From Deferribacteraceae bacterium UBA6799 (lineage in GTDB: Bacteria > Chrysiogenota > Deferribacteres > Deferribacterales > Geovibrionaceae): a stretch of DNA of 64,000 bases. The stretch lies in contig DKFJ01000006.1 in the NCBI GenBank assembly GCA_002452335.1, positions 215,207-279,206 on the forward strand. The letters run 5' to 3'. Every line of letters begins with the position of its first letter. Position 1 is the first letter of the stretch. Shown here piece after piece: positions 34,428 to 43,305 of this stretch. The notes beneath the pieces were generated by a model that was given only the letters and a program-made list of their open reading frames with translations, ran no database searches and was not told where the DNA came from. The translations under genes were made by a program, and so were the position numbers.

Positions 34428-36494
34428 TCAGTGAATTTCCATGTATATTTTTAAAACATCTATTATAAGTGCTACAGAGCCGTCTCCCAGAACGGAGGCT
34501 CCGGAGATGCACTCAATATCCCTGAACGCTTTTCCCAGTGATTTTATGACCGTCTGGTGGTCGCCCACCACGCTGTCCACAACGAAACCGGCTCTGCGCC
34601 CGTCTATGTCTATGATGACAACCTGCTGAATCTCGGGCGGATCGCCCTGTATCTGAAAGAAATCACGCAGATGTACATAAGGTATCAGTTCGTTGCGAAC
34701 CATCAAAATGCGTCTGCCCGATTCGCTGACGTGATCTTTTCTGATGAACTCTATACATTCGTTTACTATGGAGAGAGGGATGATGAAGAACTGTCCGCCC
34801 ATCTCCACCAGCAGACCGTCTATGATGGCGAGGGTCAGCGGCAGTTTCAGAGAGATGGTGGTTCCCGCACCCTGTTTGCTGGAGATGTCGATTACTCCTC
34901 TCAGCGCTTCTATGTTTCTGCGCACCACATCCATGCCCACGCCCCGTCCGGAGACGCTGGATACCTTCTCCGCTGTGGAGAATCCGGATGCGAATATCAG
35001 TTCGAATATCTCTTTGTCTGACAGTTCGGCGTTTTCTGATATTATTCCGTTCGCTTTCGCTTTTTTCAGCACGGCTTCTTTGTTGATGCCGCCGCCGTCG
35101 TCTATAATCTGGATAACAACGCTGTCGCCTGAATGGTTTGCCTGAAGGGTGATGTGTCCTTTCGCGGGTTTGCCGGCTTTTTTTCTGTCCTCCGGCATCT
35201 CTATGCCGTGGTCGATACTGTTGCGGATTAGGTGAACCAGCGGATCGCCCAGTTTTTCTATTACTGTCTTGTCGATCTCTGTTTCTCCGCCGACGGTTAT
35301 CAGCTCTATCTCTTTGCCCAGCTCTGCGGAGAGGTCACGAACCAGTCTTTTGAACCGGCTGAATGTGGAGCCTATCTCCAGCATGCGTATGCTCATGGCG
35401 TTGTCTCTCAGTTCCCAGACGAGGCGCTCCACCTCTTCGGCAACCTTCAGCATGTCCTGATTGGCGGACTGAATCGCCACCTGATTCAGACGTGCCTGCA
35501 CTGTCACCAGCTCGCCCACCAGATCCACCAGAGAGTCCAGACGTTCGGAGGGAACCCTGATGGAGGCGGCGTTCTCAGCGGCCTGTTTCTGCGCGCGCAT
35601 CTCTTTTATGTGCGCCTGCTCCTGAAGAGCGGACTCAACAGCGTCCGGGCTTACCAGACCTTTTTTCTGAAGTTCCTCGCCCAGAAATCTTCTCTGCTGT
35701 ATGACTTCATCGAGCTGTTCTTTTGTTATATCGCCTTTTTCCAGCAGTATCTCGCCCAGTCTTTTATAACAGTCGGGCTCACCGCCGAAATCGTCTATTT
35801 CGGTTATCTTTATATCGCTGTCGTCCTCCACAAATATGAAGACGTCTTTGATATCGTTCTCATCCTTAGAGGTTGTGAGGATTATGTCCCAGAAGGTATA
35901 GCATTTTTCCGGCTCGAACATTTCGAGCATAGGCACGTTGGTGGTGTGGGCGATCACTTTCGCCTCTCCCATGTCCAGCAGTTCAGCTATCAGCCTTTCC
36001 GGGCTGGATCCCTGGAGAAGTATGTTTTCGTCCGGCTTGAAGGTGACCCTGTAGGTTTTCAGGTCTTTTGCCTTCATCAGATTGCTTTTGTCCACCGGAG
36101 CGCCCGCTTCTTTATGTTTTTTCCCGCCCAGATTTTCGAAAAACTCTTTTATTTCCAGCGCTTCTGGAGTGTCAGCTTTCATTGTGGGGTCTGCCAGCAT
36201 CTCTTTTATCACATCGCATGATTTCAGCGAGTGATCCAGCATCTCTTTTGTCACGGAGAGTTTGCCGTTTCTGACCATGTCGTATGTGGTCTCTATGCTG
36301 TGTACCAGCGAGGCGATATGCTCGAAACCGAACATCGCGCCTGAGCCTTTTATCGTGTGCATAGCGCGGAAGATCCGGGCCACCGTCTCCATGTCGTCCG
36401 GTGTCTCCTCCAGCTCCAGCAGAGATTCCTCCAGCTCAGCCAGAAGATCCTGCGCTTCCTGTATAAAAACCTGCTGATGCACATCTGCTGACAT
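34428..36494 (-). CDS. cheA: CheA, chemotaxis histidine kinase
   Basis: A 688-residue kinase. The P1 phosphotransfer domain has the phospho-His H46 in AMHTIKGSGAMFGF. A middle region (about 130-300) replaces a standard P2 and contains helical ILLEKGDITKEQLDEVI and LVSPDAVESAL repeats similar to those in type II secretion ATPase N-domains. P3 dimerisation, HATPase (DGGGINKEAV, GRGVGMDVV) and CheW-like P5 complete it. It lies next to cheY and a receptor and is the core of the signalling operon. Confidence 0.95.
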   Translation of the reverse strand: MSADVHQQVFIQEAQDLLAELEESLLELEETPDDMETVARIFRAMHTIKGSGAMFGFEHIASLVHSIETTYDMVRNGKLSVTKEMLDHSLKSCDVIKEMLADPTMKADTPEALEIKEFFENLGGKKHKEAGAPVDKSNLMKAKDLKTYRVTFKPDENILLQGSSPERLIAELLDMGEAKVIAHTTNVPMLEMFEPEKCYTFWDIILTTSKDENDIKDVFIFVEDDSDIKITEIDDFGGEPDCYKRLGEILLEKGDITKEQLDEVIQQRRFLGEELQKKGLVSPDAVESALQEQAHIKEMRAQKQAAENAASIRVPSERLDSLVDLVGELVTVQARLNQVAIQSANQDMLKVAEEVERLVWELRDNAMSIRMLEIGSTFSRFKRLVRDLSAELGKEIELITVGGETEIDKTVIEKLGDPLVHLIRNSIDHGIEMPEDRKKAGKPAKGHITLQANHSGDSVVIQIIDDGGGINKEAVLKKAKANGIISENAELSDKEIFELIFASGFSTAEKVSSVSGRGVGMDVVRRNIEALRGVIDISSKQGAGTTISLKLPLTLAIIDGLLVEMGGQFFIIPLSIVNECIEFIRKDHVSESGRRILMVRNELIPYVHLRDFFQIQGDPPEIQQVVIIDIDGRRAGFVVDSVVGDHQTVIKSLGKAFRDIECISGASVLGDGSVALIIDVLKIYMEIH

Positions 36495-36497
36495 TTG

Positions 36498-36863
36498 TCA
36501 CCCCAGTACTTTTTTTGTTACGTTGATAAGCTGATCCGGCTGAAAAGGCTTAACTATCCAGCCTGTTGCTCCAGCCGCTTTTCCTTCCTGCTTCCTGCTG
36601 TCCTGTGATTCTGTGGTCAGCATGATGATGGGGGTGAAGCGGAATTCCGGTTTTGTCCTCAGTTCTCTGATGAGTGTTATTCCATCCATATTCGGCATGT
36701 TAAGGTCGGTCACTACCATGTCTATCTTGCCTGCGCCTATCTTGGAGAGGGCGTCTTTGCCGTCGCATGCCTCTATTATGCTGTAGCCCTCTTTAGAAAG
36801 CGTAAATTTTACCATCTGTCTTATGCTGACGGAGTCATCCACGGTTAGAATTGTTTTAGCCAT
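36498..36863 (-). CDS. cheY: CheY-like single-domain response regulator
   Basis: About 121 residues, one receiver domain: TILTVDDSVSIRQM with the acidic pair, phospho-acceptor Asp in VVTDLNMPNMDG, the T/S of MLTTES and the switch lysine in IVKPFQ. I use ATG 36863, 8 bases from AAGGAG; the ATG at 36869 is too close to it. Immediately upstream of cheA, so probably its direct target. Confidence 0.93.
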   Translation of the reverse strand: MAKTILTVDDSVSIRQMVKFTLSKEGYSIIEACDGKDALSKIGAGKIDMVVTDLNMPNMDGITLIRELRTKPEFRFTPIIMLTTESQDSRKQEGKAAGATGWIVKPFQPDQLINVTKKVLG

Positions 36864-36865
36864 GA

Positions 36866-37204
36866 TCATTTCTCCTTTACTAATATACAGTTCATGAATT
36901 TATCCCTGGAACAGCCTCTGTGCCGGACAAAGCCTGCCAGTTTTTTCATACCCAGAAGGTCGTTCTTTTTTCCTATGACGGTCAGGTGTTTGTCTTTTGC
37001 TGTGAATGTTCTGTGAGCAGAGCAGAGCAGCTGCATGAATGTCATGTCTGCGTCCTCTATATCGCCGAACTCTATCTCGACGTCTTTGTTCTGCTCAAGA
37101 TACGCCAGGAGAATCCTGTGCAGTTCGCCTGTATGCTGAACCGTCATATCGCCTTCAACTTTAATCACTACTTTTTCCTGATTCTCAACTTCCATCGTTC
37201 TCAT
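36866..37204 (-). CDS. STAS-domain protein in the chemosensory operon
   Basis: A 112-residue single-domain STAS (anti-anti-sigma-like) protein: VVIKVEGDMTVQHTGELH at the start and VEIEFGDIEDADMTFMQLLCSAH, with the position usually phosphorylated occupied by D-M-T-F (Ala-Asp-Met-Thr rather than a clear Ser). ATG 37204 follows AGGAG; an upstream in-frame ATG at 37234 overlaps the receptor gene. STAS proteins are known in some chemosensory operons, where they may link receptor arrays to another output. No cognate serine kinase is nearby. Confidence 0.8.
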   Translation of the reverse strand: MRTMEVENQEKVVIKVEGDMTVQHTGELHRILLAYLEQNKDVEIEFGDIEDADMTFMQLLCSAHRTFTAKDKHLTVIGKKNDLLGMKKLAGFVRHRGCSRDKFMNCILVKEK

Positions 37205-37217
37205 TAAGTTCTCCTGT

Positions 37218-38435
37218 TCAAAAGAGCTCAACATTATCGTCTGCGCCTGTCTTTACCTTTTCCGGGCGGAAAGACTTTTCAGAGGCGGCAAGTTTCATGA
37301 TGTCCCTTTCGGATTCCATTGTGTATATTTTCTTCATATGTTCAGCCAGCTCGTTAACGTCCACACTGAAGCTGACCTTTGATATGTCTTTCAGTCCGGA
37401 TGCGACAGTGGAGAGGTCGTCTCTCATTATTTCCAGAGGCTCCATGACGTGTTCCAGCCTCTGTCTGTTTATGTCCTGATACTGCATGGAGACCACCATG
37501 GCGTTCACGTCCTCTGCCAGCTTGATGGAGCTGTTCTGAAGACCGTTGATGATGCTGTTGGCGTTTTCCAGAGCGCTGTCGAGGCTGTTCAGAGTGCAGT
37601 TAACGTCCGCATGGGATCTTTCGGATATTTTTCCGATGTTTGCCACGTCTGAAACTGATTTCTGGTGTATGCCGTTGATCTGTACGGATATCTGGTCCAC
37701 CGCTCTTCTTATCTCCAGAGCGAACTGGTTTGATTTTTCGGAAAGTTTTCTGATCTCATCCGCCACCACGGCGAAACCTCTGCCGTGTTCGCCTGCTCTG
37801 GCTGCCTCTATGGCGGCGTTCAGCGCCAGCAGGTTTGTCTGGTCTGCTATGTATTCCACGTTAGAGACCACTGTTTTGATCTCCTGTACGTCCTTCAGCA
37901 CACTGTCCAGATTATTGCTGGTTTCGCTGGCGTATCTGCCTGTGTTTTCCAGCTCGGTGATGACCTGCACCAGTGTGTGTCTGGCGGAATCCACAAAACC
38001 TCCGCCGGATCCCTCCTGCACGGATGTGAAGCTGTCGAGGGCTCTGCCCGCTTCTTCTGCCTGCTGCATCGCTTTCTCCACTATCAGTCCGAAGTTTTCG
38101 CTGATGGTGTTTGTGGCGAGCTCGCTGTCGTGGATAACCTTTCTGATCTGCTCATTCAGAACGGAGATAACGGAACCGCGCTCGTTGATAAGACTGCCCA
38201 CGGGGTTCAGGCTGGCGTTGATCTGCTCCAGAAATTTTTCATCCACTGCCTTCTGCTCTGATTTTATTTTCTTCACCGCGTCCTTCAGCACCGCCCACAG
38301 AGCGAAACCGATCAGCAGAAACACAACAGAGCTGAGAATGTAGCGCAGATGTACGGAATCCAGAAAAATAACTACTGCCTGCGCCGCTATGAGTATCACC
38401 AGGAGCATCAGTTTTTTCGTGTCGAAATATGTCAT
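37218..38435 (-). CDS. Short membrane-anchored methyl-accepting chemotaxis protein
   Basis: A 405-residue receptor without a periplasmic sensor: two close membrane helices (about 9-25 and 30-50) lead directly to a cytoplasmic signalling domain with IADQTNLLALNAAIEAARAG and GRGFAVVADEIRKLSEKS. The tail contains a short extra region. Because there is no extracellular sensor, it probably reads an intracellular or membrane signal. It overlaps the upstream receiver gene by 4 bases. Confidence 0.92.
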   Translation of the reverse strand: MTYFDTKKLMLLVILIAAQAVVIFLDSVHLRYILSSVVFLLIGFALWAVLKDAVKKIKSEQKAVDEKFLEQINASLNPVGSLINERGSVISVLNEQIRKVIHDSELATNTISENFGLIVEKAMQQAEEAGRALDSFTSVQEGSGGGFVDSARHTLVQVITELENTGRYASETSNNLDSVLKDVQEIKTVVSNVEYIADQTNLLALNAAIEAARAGEHGRGFAVVADEIRKLSEKSNQFALEIRRAVDQISVQINGIHQKSVSDVANIGKISERSHADVNCTLNSLDSALENANSIINGLQNSSIKLAEDVNAMVVSMQYQDINRQRLEHVMEPLEIMRDDLSTVASGLKDISKVSFSVDVNELAEHMKKIYTMESERDIMKLAASEKSFRPEKVKTGADDNVELF

Positions 38436-38830
38436 TGAGCATCACCTGTATCCGGTTTTTCCAGAACGCTGAGGACTTCGTCCACCAGCTGAGTCTGGTT
38501 GAACGGCTTCTCCAGAACTTTTATATTCTTGATACGTGAACAGAAAAATTTAAGATCATAGTCCATGAATCCGGTCACCACTATCACCGGAACCTCTATA
38601 CGCTCCTGTATCATGTATTCCAGAATGTCTATTCCGGAGACCCTCGGCATCATTATGTCCAGAATGATAAGGCTGTACTGCTGACCGGAAGCGGCGCTCA
38701 GCATGATATTCTGAAGACCGTCGAATCCGTCCTGCTCGGTTACCACATCAATGTTTTTGCGTTTCAGAGCAATTTTCACGCTGTTGCGGAACTGCTCTTC
38801 ATCGTCTATAAGCAGCACTTTATTGTTCAT
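38432..38830 (-). CDS. Single-domain response regulator, first gene of the chemosensory operon
   Basis: A 132-residue receiver: VLLIDDEEQFRNSV, phospho-acceptor in IILDIMMPRVSG, VVTGF in place of the common VLTA, and the switch Lys in VLEKPFN. It has no DNA-binding output. It is the promoter-proximal gene of the leftward chemosensory operon, overlapping the receptor gene by 4 bases. Confidence 0.92.
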   Translation of the reverse strand: MNNKVLLIDDEEQFRNSVKIALKRKNIDVVTEQDGFDGLQNIMLSAASGQQYSLIILDIMMPRVSGIDILEYMIQERIEVPVIVVTGFMDYDLKFFCSRIKNIKVLEKPFNQTQLVDEVLSVLEKPDTGDAQ

Positions 38831-38912
38831 GGGTATTATATATGCAAAGAATGTGCCTGTTTCGTAATCTTATGTTTATCAACTGTTTATGTGTACCATG
38901 AAAACACGGAGT

Positions 38913-38928
38913 GTAAACCGGAGTTTAC
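38913..38928. repeat. Inverted repeat GTAAAC-N4-GTTTAC in a divergent promoter region
   Basis: A perfect 6-4-6 palindrome between the chemosensory operon and the hybrid kinase gene, a possible operator for one or both promoters. Confidence 0.45.
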
Positions 38929-38993
38929 GGAAAATTTTGCTTATCTGGTTAATACGCTGTGGGATAAGAATAAAAATAAGCTGTAAAACAAAG

Positions 38994-39022
38994 TTGACAT
39001 GTCAATATTTATGGTGAACAAT
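38994..39022 (+). promoter_or_regulatory. Possible promoter of the hybrid kinase gene
   Basis: TTGACA with a 17-base spacer and AACAAT, about 30 bases before ATG 39051. The -35 also forms the palindrome TTGACATGTCAA. Confidence 0.5.
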
Positions 39023-39050
39023 TAGCTAAAAGACTTTCAAAGGGTGTGCG

Positions 39051-40898
39051 ATGTCTTCTAAAAGAATTCTGGTTGTAGAGGATGAGACCGTCATAGGAAT
39101 AGATATCGCTTCCAAGCTGGAGCGTAACGGATATGATGTAGTGGGGCTTGCCGTGGACGACACGGAGGTATGGGAGCATATTTCCGCCGGACTGCCCGAT
39201 CTCATTCTAATGGATATCAGTCTGAAGTCGCCCATAGACGGTATAGATCTGGCAAAGGCGATACACGCCAAACATCCGGTTCCTGTGGTATATCTGACAA
39301 GCTATTCTGATTCGGCTACCATTAAAAGATCAATGGAAACAAGCCCTTACGGGTATATCATCAAGCCTTTCACATCACAGACCCTGCTGACCACCATCAG
39401 CCTGTCCTTCATCCGGATAGAGCTGGAAAAGAGCCTGAGAGACAAGAACGAGCTTCTTCAGAGTATTCTGGACAGCACTCTGGACGGCATAGCTGTTCTG
39501 GGCGATGATATGATGATCAACATGAGCAACGCTTCCTTCTGCCAGATACTGAACAACGGCAGCTGCTACAGAGGACAGCATATCTCAGCCCTGATACAGG
39601 ATTTTTCCGTGGATTCGATAGGGCATACCACTCATTCAGTTTCCACCGATAGCGGAGATAAGATAATCCTCGCTTCCTCATGCCGTTTTAATCAGGGATA
39701 CATCGTGACGGTGACTGACGTTACCGAGATGGAGATGTTCAAAACAGCGCTGGATCAGGCAGAGAAAAGATTCACAACTATCTTTAAGAAAAAGATAATG
39801 CCGGCGGTGCTTGTCACCTGTCCGGAAGCGCTGATATATGACGTGAACGAGAGCTTCATGGCTCTGTATAAGCCGGAAGGCAGCGTCAAGGGCAGGCATC
39901 TGTCAGGTCTTCTGGGGCTGGAAGCCATGGATCAGCTGGTGAATTCTGTTAATGACAACCAGTCTTTCAACATCAGCAGAGTGGTTCAGAGAAGAGGTGA
40001 CGGGACAGAGTTTTTCGCCGATCTGAGAGGCAACAGACTCACTATAGACGAACAGGATTATTTTCTTATAGATATCGATGACATATCCGAAAGGCTGAAG
40101 ATAGAGAATATCGAAAAAGAGCTCAACCTTCAGATGATCCACACCAATAAGATGACGGCTCTGGGAACCCTGGTTTCCGGTGTGGCGCACGAGCTGAACA
40201 ATCCCAACAACTTCATAATGTTCAACTCGTCCCTGCTTCTGGATTATTTCAACGACATTTTCGCCCTGCTGGACAAACTGTCCAAACAGGATCCGGAGAT
40301 CATGATAGGCAATATAGGCTATGAAGAGGCGAAGAACGATATCCTTCAGCTTCTGAACGGTTCGGTGAAGGGATCCGAGCGGATCAGGGACATAGTGCTG
40401 GATCTGAAAGGACTCGCCAGACAGGATTCTCCCATGAACAAAGAGAGCATATCCATGGAAAAGGTGATAAGGTCCGCCGTGAGAATCCTGAACCATAAAA
40501 TAAACAAATCAACTGATTTCTTTAATCTGGAGGTTGAGAGAGGACTGCCGTTCGTGAAGGGAAACCTCCAGAAGCTGGAACAGGTCATTCTGAATGTTCT
40601 GATAAACGCTCTGGAAGCTCTGACATCCAAATCGCAGAGCGTGACCATCACATGCGGAACAGACAACGAAAATGTGACGACTGAGGTGAAGGACAGCGGA
40701 GTGGGTATCCCGCAGAATGTACTGGAGAGAATAACCGAGCCTTTCTTTACCACCAAACAGAACATGGGCGGAACAGGTCTGGGGCTTTCCATCGCCTATA
40801 CGATTATAAAGGATCACGACGGTACTCTGGAGATAACATCCGAACCAGGCAAAGGAACCACCGTCAGAATATCCATCCCTGCCGTGGTGAGCGTATGA
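39051..40898 (+). CDS. Receiver-PAS-PAS histidine kinase
   Basis: A 615-residue soluble kinase: receiver (about 4-120; ILVVEDETVIG, phospho-acceptor in LILMDISLKS), two PAS regions (about 140-240 and 245-365), HisKA with the His in LVSGVAHELNNPNNF, and HATPase with VLINALEAL, VKDSGVGIP and GTGLGLSIAY. No membrane segment, so it reads internal signals or phosphorelay input. Its stop overlaps the start of the sigma-54 regulator gene, which is likely its partner. Confidence 0.93.
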   Translation: MSSKRILVVEDETVIGIDIASKLERNGYDVVGLAVDDTEVWEHISAGLPDLILMDISLKSPIDGIDLAKAIHAKHPVPVVYLTSYSDSATIKRSMETSPYGYIIKPFTSQTLLTTISLSFIRIELEKSLRDKNELLQSILDSTLDGIAVLGDDMMINMSNASFCQILNNGSCYRGQHISALIQDFSVDSIGHTTHSVSTDSGDKIILASSCRFNQGYIVTVTDVTEMEMFKTALDQAEKRFTTIFKKKIMPAVLVTCPEALIYDVNESFMALYKPEGSVKGRHLSGLLGLEAMDQLVNSVNDNQSFNISRVVQRRGDGTEFFADLRGNRLTIDEQDYFLIDIDDISERLKIENIEKELNLQMIHTNKMTALGTLVSGVAHELNNPNNFIMFNSSLLLDYFNDIFALLDKLSKQDPEIMIGNIGYEEAKNDILQLLNGSVKGSERIRDIVLDLKGLARQDSPMNKESISMEKVIRSAVRILNHKINKSTDFFNLEVERGLPFVKGNLQKLEQVILNVLINALEALTSKSQSVTITCGTDNENVTTEVKDSGVGIPQNVLERITEPFFTTKQNMGGTGLGLSIAYTIIKDHDGTLEITSEPGKGTTVRISIPAVVSV

Positions 40899-42277
40899 AA
40901 GTAGTGATTGTTGACGATGAGAAAGAGATAGTCGACGCTTACGGCATCTTTCTGAAAAAAAACGGTATAACCGACTATTCAAAATACACCGACCCCAGAA
41001 GTTTTCTGGATGATCTGGACAGGCTGGAGCCGGAGATAGTTTTTCTGGATCTGCATATGCCTCACTACACAGGAGAAGATCTGCTGGAGGTGGTGCGGTC
41101 ATCCCATCCGCAGACATCCGTGGTGATCCTGACCGGCAGCGTGGATATCGAGCCGGCTGTCAGATGCATGCAGAAAGGAGCGGTGGACTATCTGGTGAAG
41201 CCGATAGACAAGAACCGTTTCGAGGCGGCTTATAACAGCGCCGTGAACGCATATAAGATGCGGACGGAGATACAGGCGCTGAGAACAGCCATGTCGTCCC
41301 CCAGAGTGCAAAAATCGGAGGATTTTCACGGTATAGTCACAGTCAACAGACAGATGCATGAGCTGTTCAGCTATGTGGAGGCTGTTTCTAAGAGCAGCTT
41401 TCCGGTGCTGATAACGGGTGAGACAGGTGTGGGCAAGGAGCTTTTCGCCCGTGCCGTGCATGAATCCAGCGGAAGAAAAGGACTGTTCGTGGCTGTGAAC
41501 GTTTCCGGGCTGGATGACAACATGTTTTCCGACACCATCTTCGGGCATATTAAGGGTGCTTTCACCGGAGCGGACAGACCCAGAAAGGGGATGATATCCG
41601 AGGCGGAGGGAGGAACACTCTTTCTGGATGAGATAGGGGACATGAACGAGAACACACAGATGAAACTGCTGAGAGTGCTTCAGGAGAAGATATATATGCC
41701 GCTTGGCTCAGATAAATACAGGCAGGCGGATGTCAGGATAGTCGCCGCCACCAATGCCGATCTGTCGGAAAAGGTCAAGACCGGGGCATTTCGTCAGGAT
41801 CTGCTTTTCCGGCTGTCCACTCACGCGCTGGTGATCCCGCCTCTGCGGGACAGGGCGGATGATATCCCCCTGCTGGCGGATATCTTTTATAAAAAAGCTC
41901 TGAGGGACGTGGGCTCTCAGTATCATGGAGAACTGCCGGCAGCCGCTGTGGAAGCCCTGAAAAGATATCCGTTCCCCGGAAATATCCGTCAGCTTCAGGC
42001 TGTTACGGCGGATATGGCGGCGGTATTTTCATCGGGAAGACCAAAAGACAATGAAGTAATTAATTTTCTGAAAAAACACGGGATAGAAGCCAAACTGTGT
42101 CCCGCCGGAAACGGAAGCTCTTTTTCATACATAGGCTGTTTTCCCACGCTGAAGGAGATGGAGCGTTATCTTGTGGAATATGCCGTGAATACGGCTGAGG
42201 GCAATGTGAGCACCGCGGCGAAGATGCTGGGGATAACCAGACAGGCGCTGCACAAAAGGCTGAAACCCGCTAAATGA
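40895..42277 (+). CDS. NtrC-type sigma-54-dependent response regulator
   Basis: A 460-residue regulator: receiver (VVIVDDEKEIVDAY, phospho-acceptor in FLDLHMPHYTG, switch Lys in LVKPIDK), AAA+ domain (GETGVGKE, GAFTGA, GGTLFLDEIG) and a C-terminal Fis-type helix-turn-helix (NVSTAAKMLGITRQAL). The start overlaps the kinase gene by 4 bases. Target promoters are unknown; it cannot be assigned to the anf promoter, which has its own activator. Confidence 0.94.
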   Translation: MKVVIVDDEKEIVDAYGIFLKKNGITDYSKYTDPRSFLDDLDRLEPEIVFLDLHMPHYTGEDLLEVVRSSHPQTSVVILTGSVDIEPAVRCMQKGAVDYLVKPIDKNRFEAAYNSAVNAYKMRTEIQALRTAMSSPRVQKSEDFHGIVTVNRQMHELFSYVEAVSKSSFPVLITGETGVGKELFARAVHESSGRKGLFVAVNVSGLDDNMFSDTIFGHIKGAFTGADRPRKGMISEAEGGTLFLDEIGDMNENTQMKLLRVLQEKIYMPLGSDKYRQADVRIVAATNADLSEKVKTGAFRQDLLFRLSTHALVIPPLRDRADDIPLLADIFYKKALRDVGSQYHGELPAAAVEALKRYPFPGNIRQLQAVTADMAAVFSSGRPKDNEVINFLKKHGIEAKLCPAGNGSSFSYIGCFPTLKEMERYLVEYAVNTAEGNVSTAAKMLGITRQALHKRLKPAK

Positions 42278-43273
42278 TCACCACGTCTGATAGACTTTTT
42301 TCTTCGAATCCAGATATTTAGGCATCTCCATACCCATTGTCACCGCGTTTCCTTTGTATGACGCGTCCAGCATCACGCACCGCATACCGTTATAATGATA
42401 AATTTTGTAGCTGTTTTCCTTTATGCTGGAGATATCCGCCCGGACAGACACAGGGGAGTTTGCCTTGAAAAGCAGCACCGTTCCTTCGGACGGGAACTTG
42501 CAGTCGATGGTGAAATAGGCCTTCCTGAAAACTGAACACTCCGGATATGAGTCATAGGTCAGCCTGTTTTTAAACCTATCTATATCGTTTGCGCCCCGCA
42601 TGGCTATCATGTCGAATATTCCTCCGGAGCTGGCGGTTATTCTGATGTCTTTGATGCTTTTCAGGTTTACGGCGTAATATTTCTTATCAGTGAGATCAAA
42701 ATACTGTGTTGGCGCAGGGTTATATCTGTCCGAGACTCCGGATGATCCGCCCAGCCCGCATGCCATCACATACATATGTCCGGGAACGATCACCAGATAA
42801 GGCTTCAGGGAAACATGGGACAGAAGCGATGCCAGCAGGATGGACTGATCCTCACAGTCGCCGCCCTTTGCCAGTGTCTGCTCCGGCGTCTGGACATTCT
42901 CCGGACCGTCCGGCTCCGGAACGTAGGGGATATTGTTCTGAACATAGTAAAAAAGCTGCTCCATCCGGCATTCGGTGCGGTCATCGCCCTTGCACTCTCT
43001 GGACTCACGCAGAGCCAGCCTGAGCATATCCGGCGAGTTGTTCTCCACCCTGGCAACGTATTTTCCGCCCTCGGCACCGCCTTCGAACAGATTTTCAGCA
43101 GGGTTGTCCATTCTGGTTTTTGGTTCGGGTTTCCTTTCTGCCGTTTGGGTCTGAGTGTTCTGAGCAGGATCCACACCCAGCAATTTTACTATGTATTTTA
43201 TATACAGGTCCGGATGCACCGCCACGTAGACGACGACGATACCGAATATCAGCACCGGAATTATTTTTTTCAC
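42278..43273 (-). CDS. Membrane-anchored transglutaminase-like protein
   Basis: A 331-residue protein with an N-terminal membrane anchor (IIPVLIFGIVVVYVAVH) and a transglutaminase-like cysteine-protease fold: catalytic Cys in GGDCEDQSILLASLL and His in IVPGHMYVM. Another conserved-looking segment is YYVQNNIPYVPEPDG. It probably acts outside the membrane; the substrate is unknown. It is convergent with the sigma-54 regulator, its stop directly abutting that gene. Confidence 0.85.
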   Translation of the reverse strand: MKKIIPVLIFGIVVVYVAVHPDLYIKYIVKLLGVDPAQNTQTQTAERKPEPKTRMDNPAENLFEGGAEGGKYVARVENNSPDMLRLALRESRECKGDDRTECRMEQLFYYVQNNIPYVPEPDGPENVQTPEQTLAKGGDCEDQSILLASLLSHVSLKPYLVIVPGHMYVMACGLGGSSGVSDRYNPAPTQYFDLTDKKYYAVNLKSIKDIRITASSGGIFDMIAMRGANDIDRFKNRLTYDSYPECSVFRKAYFTIDCKFPSEGTVLLFKANSPVSVRADISSIKENSYKIYHYNGMRCVMLDASYKGNAVTMGMEMPKYLDSKKKVYQTW

Positions 43274-43305
43274 GTTACATCCTTAGTTTTTTTCAATATA
43301 GCACA

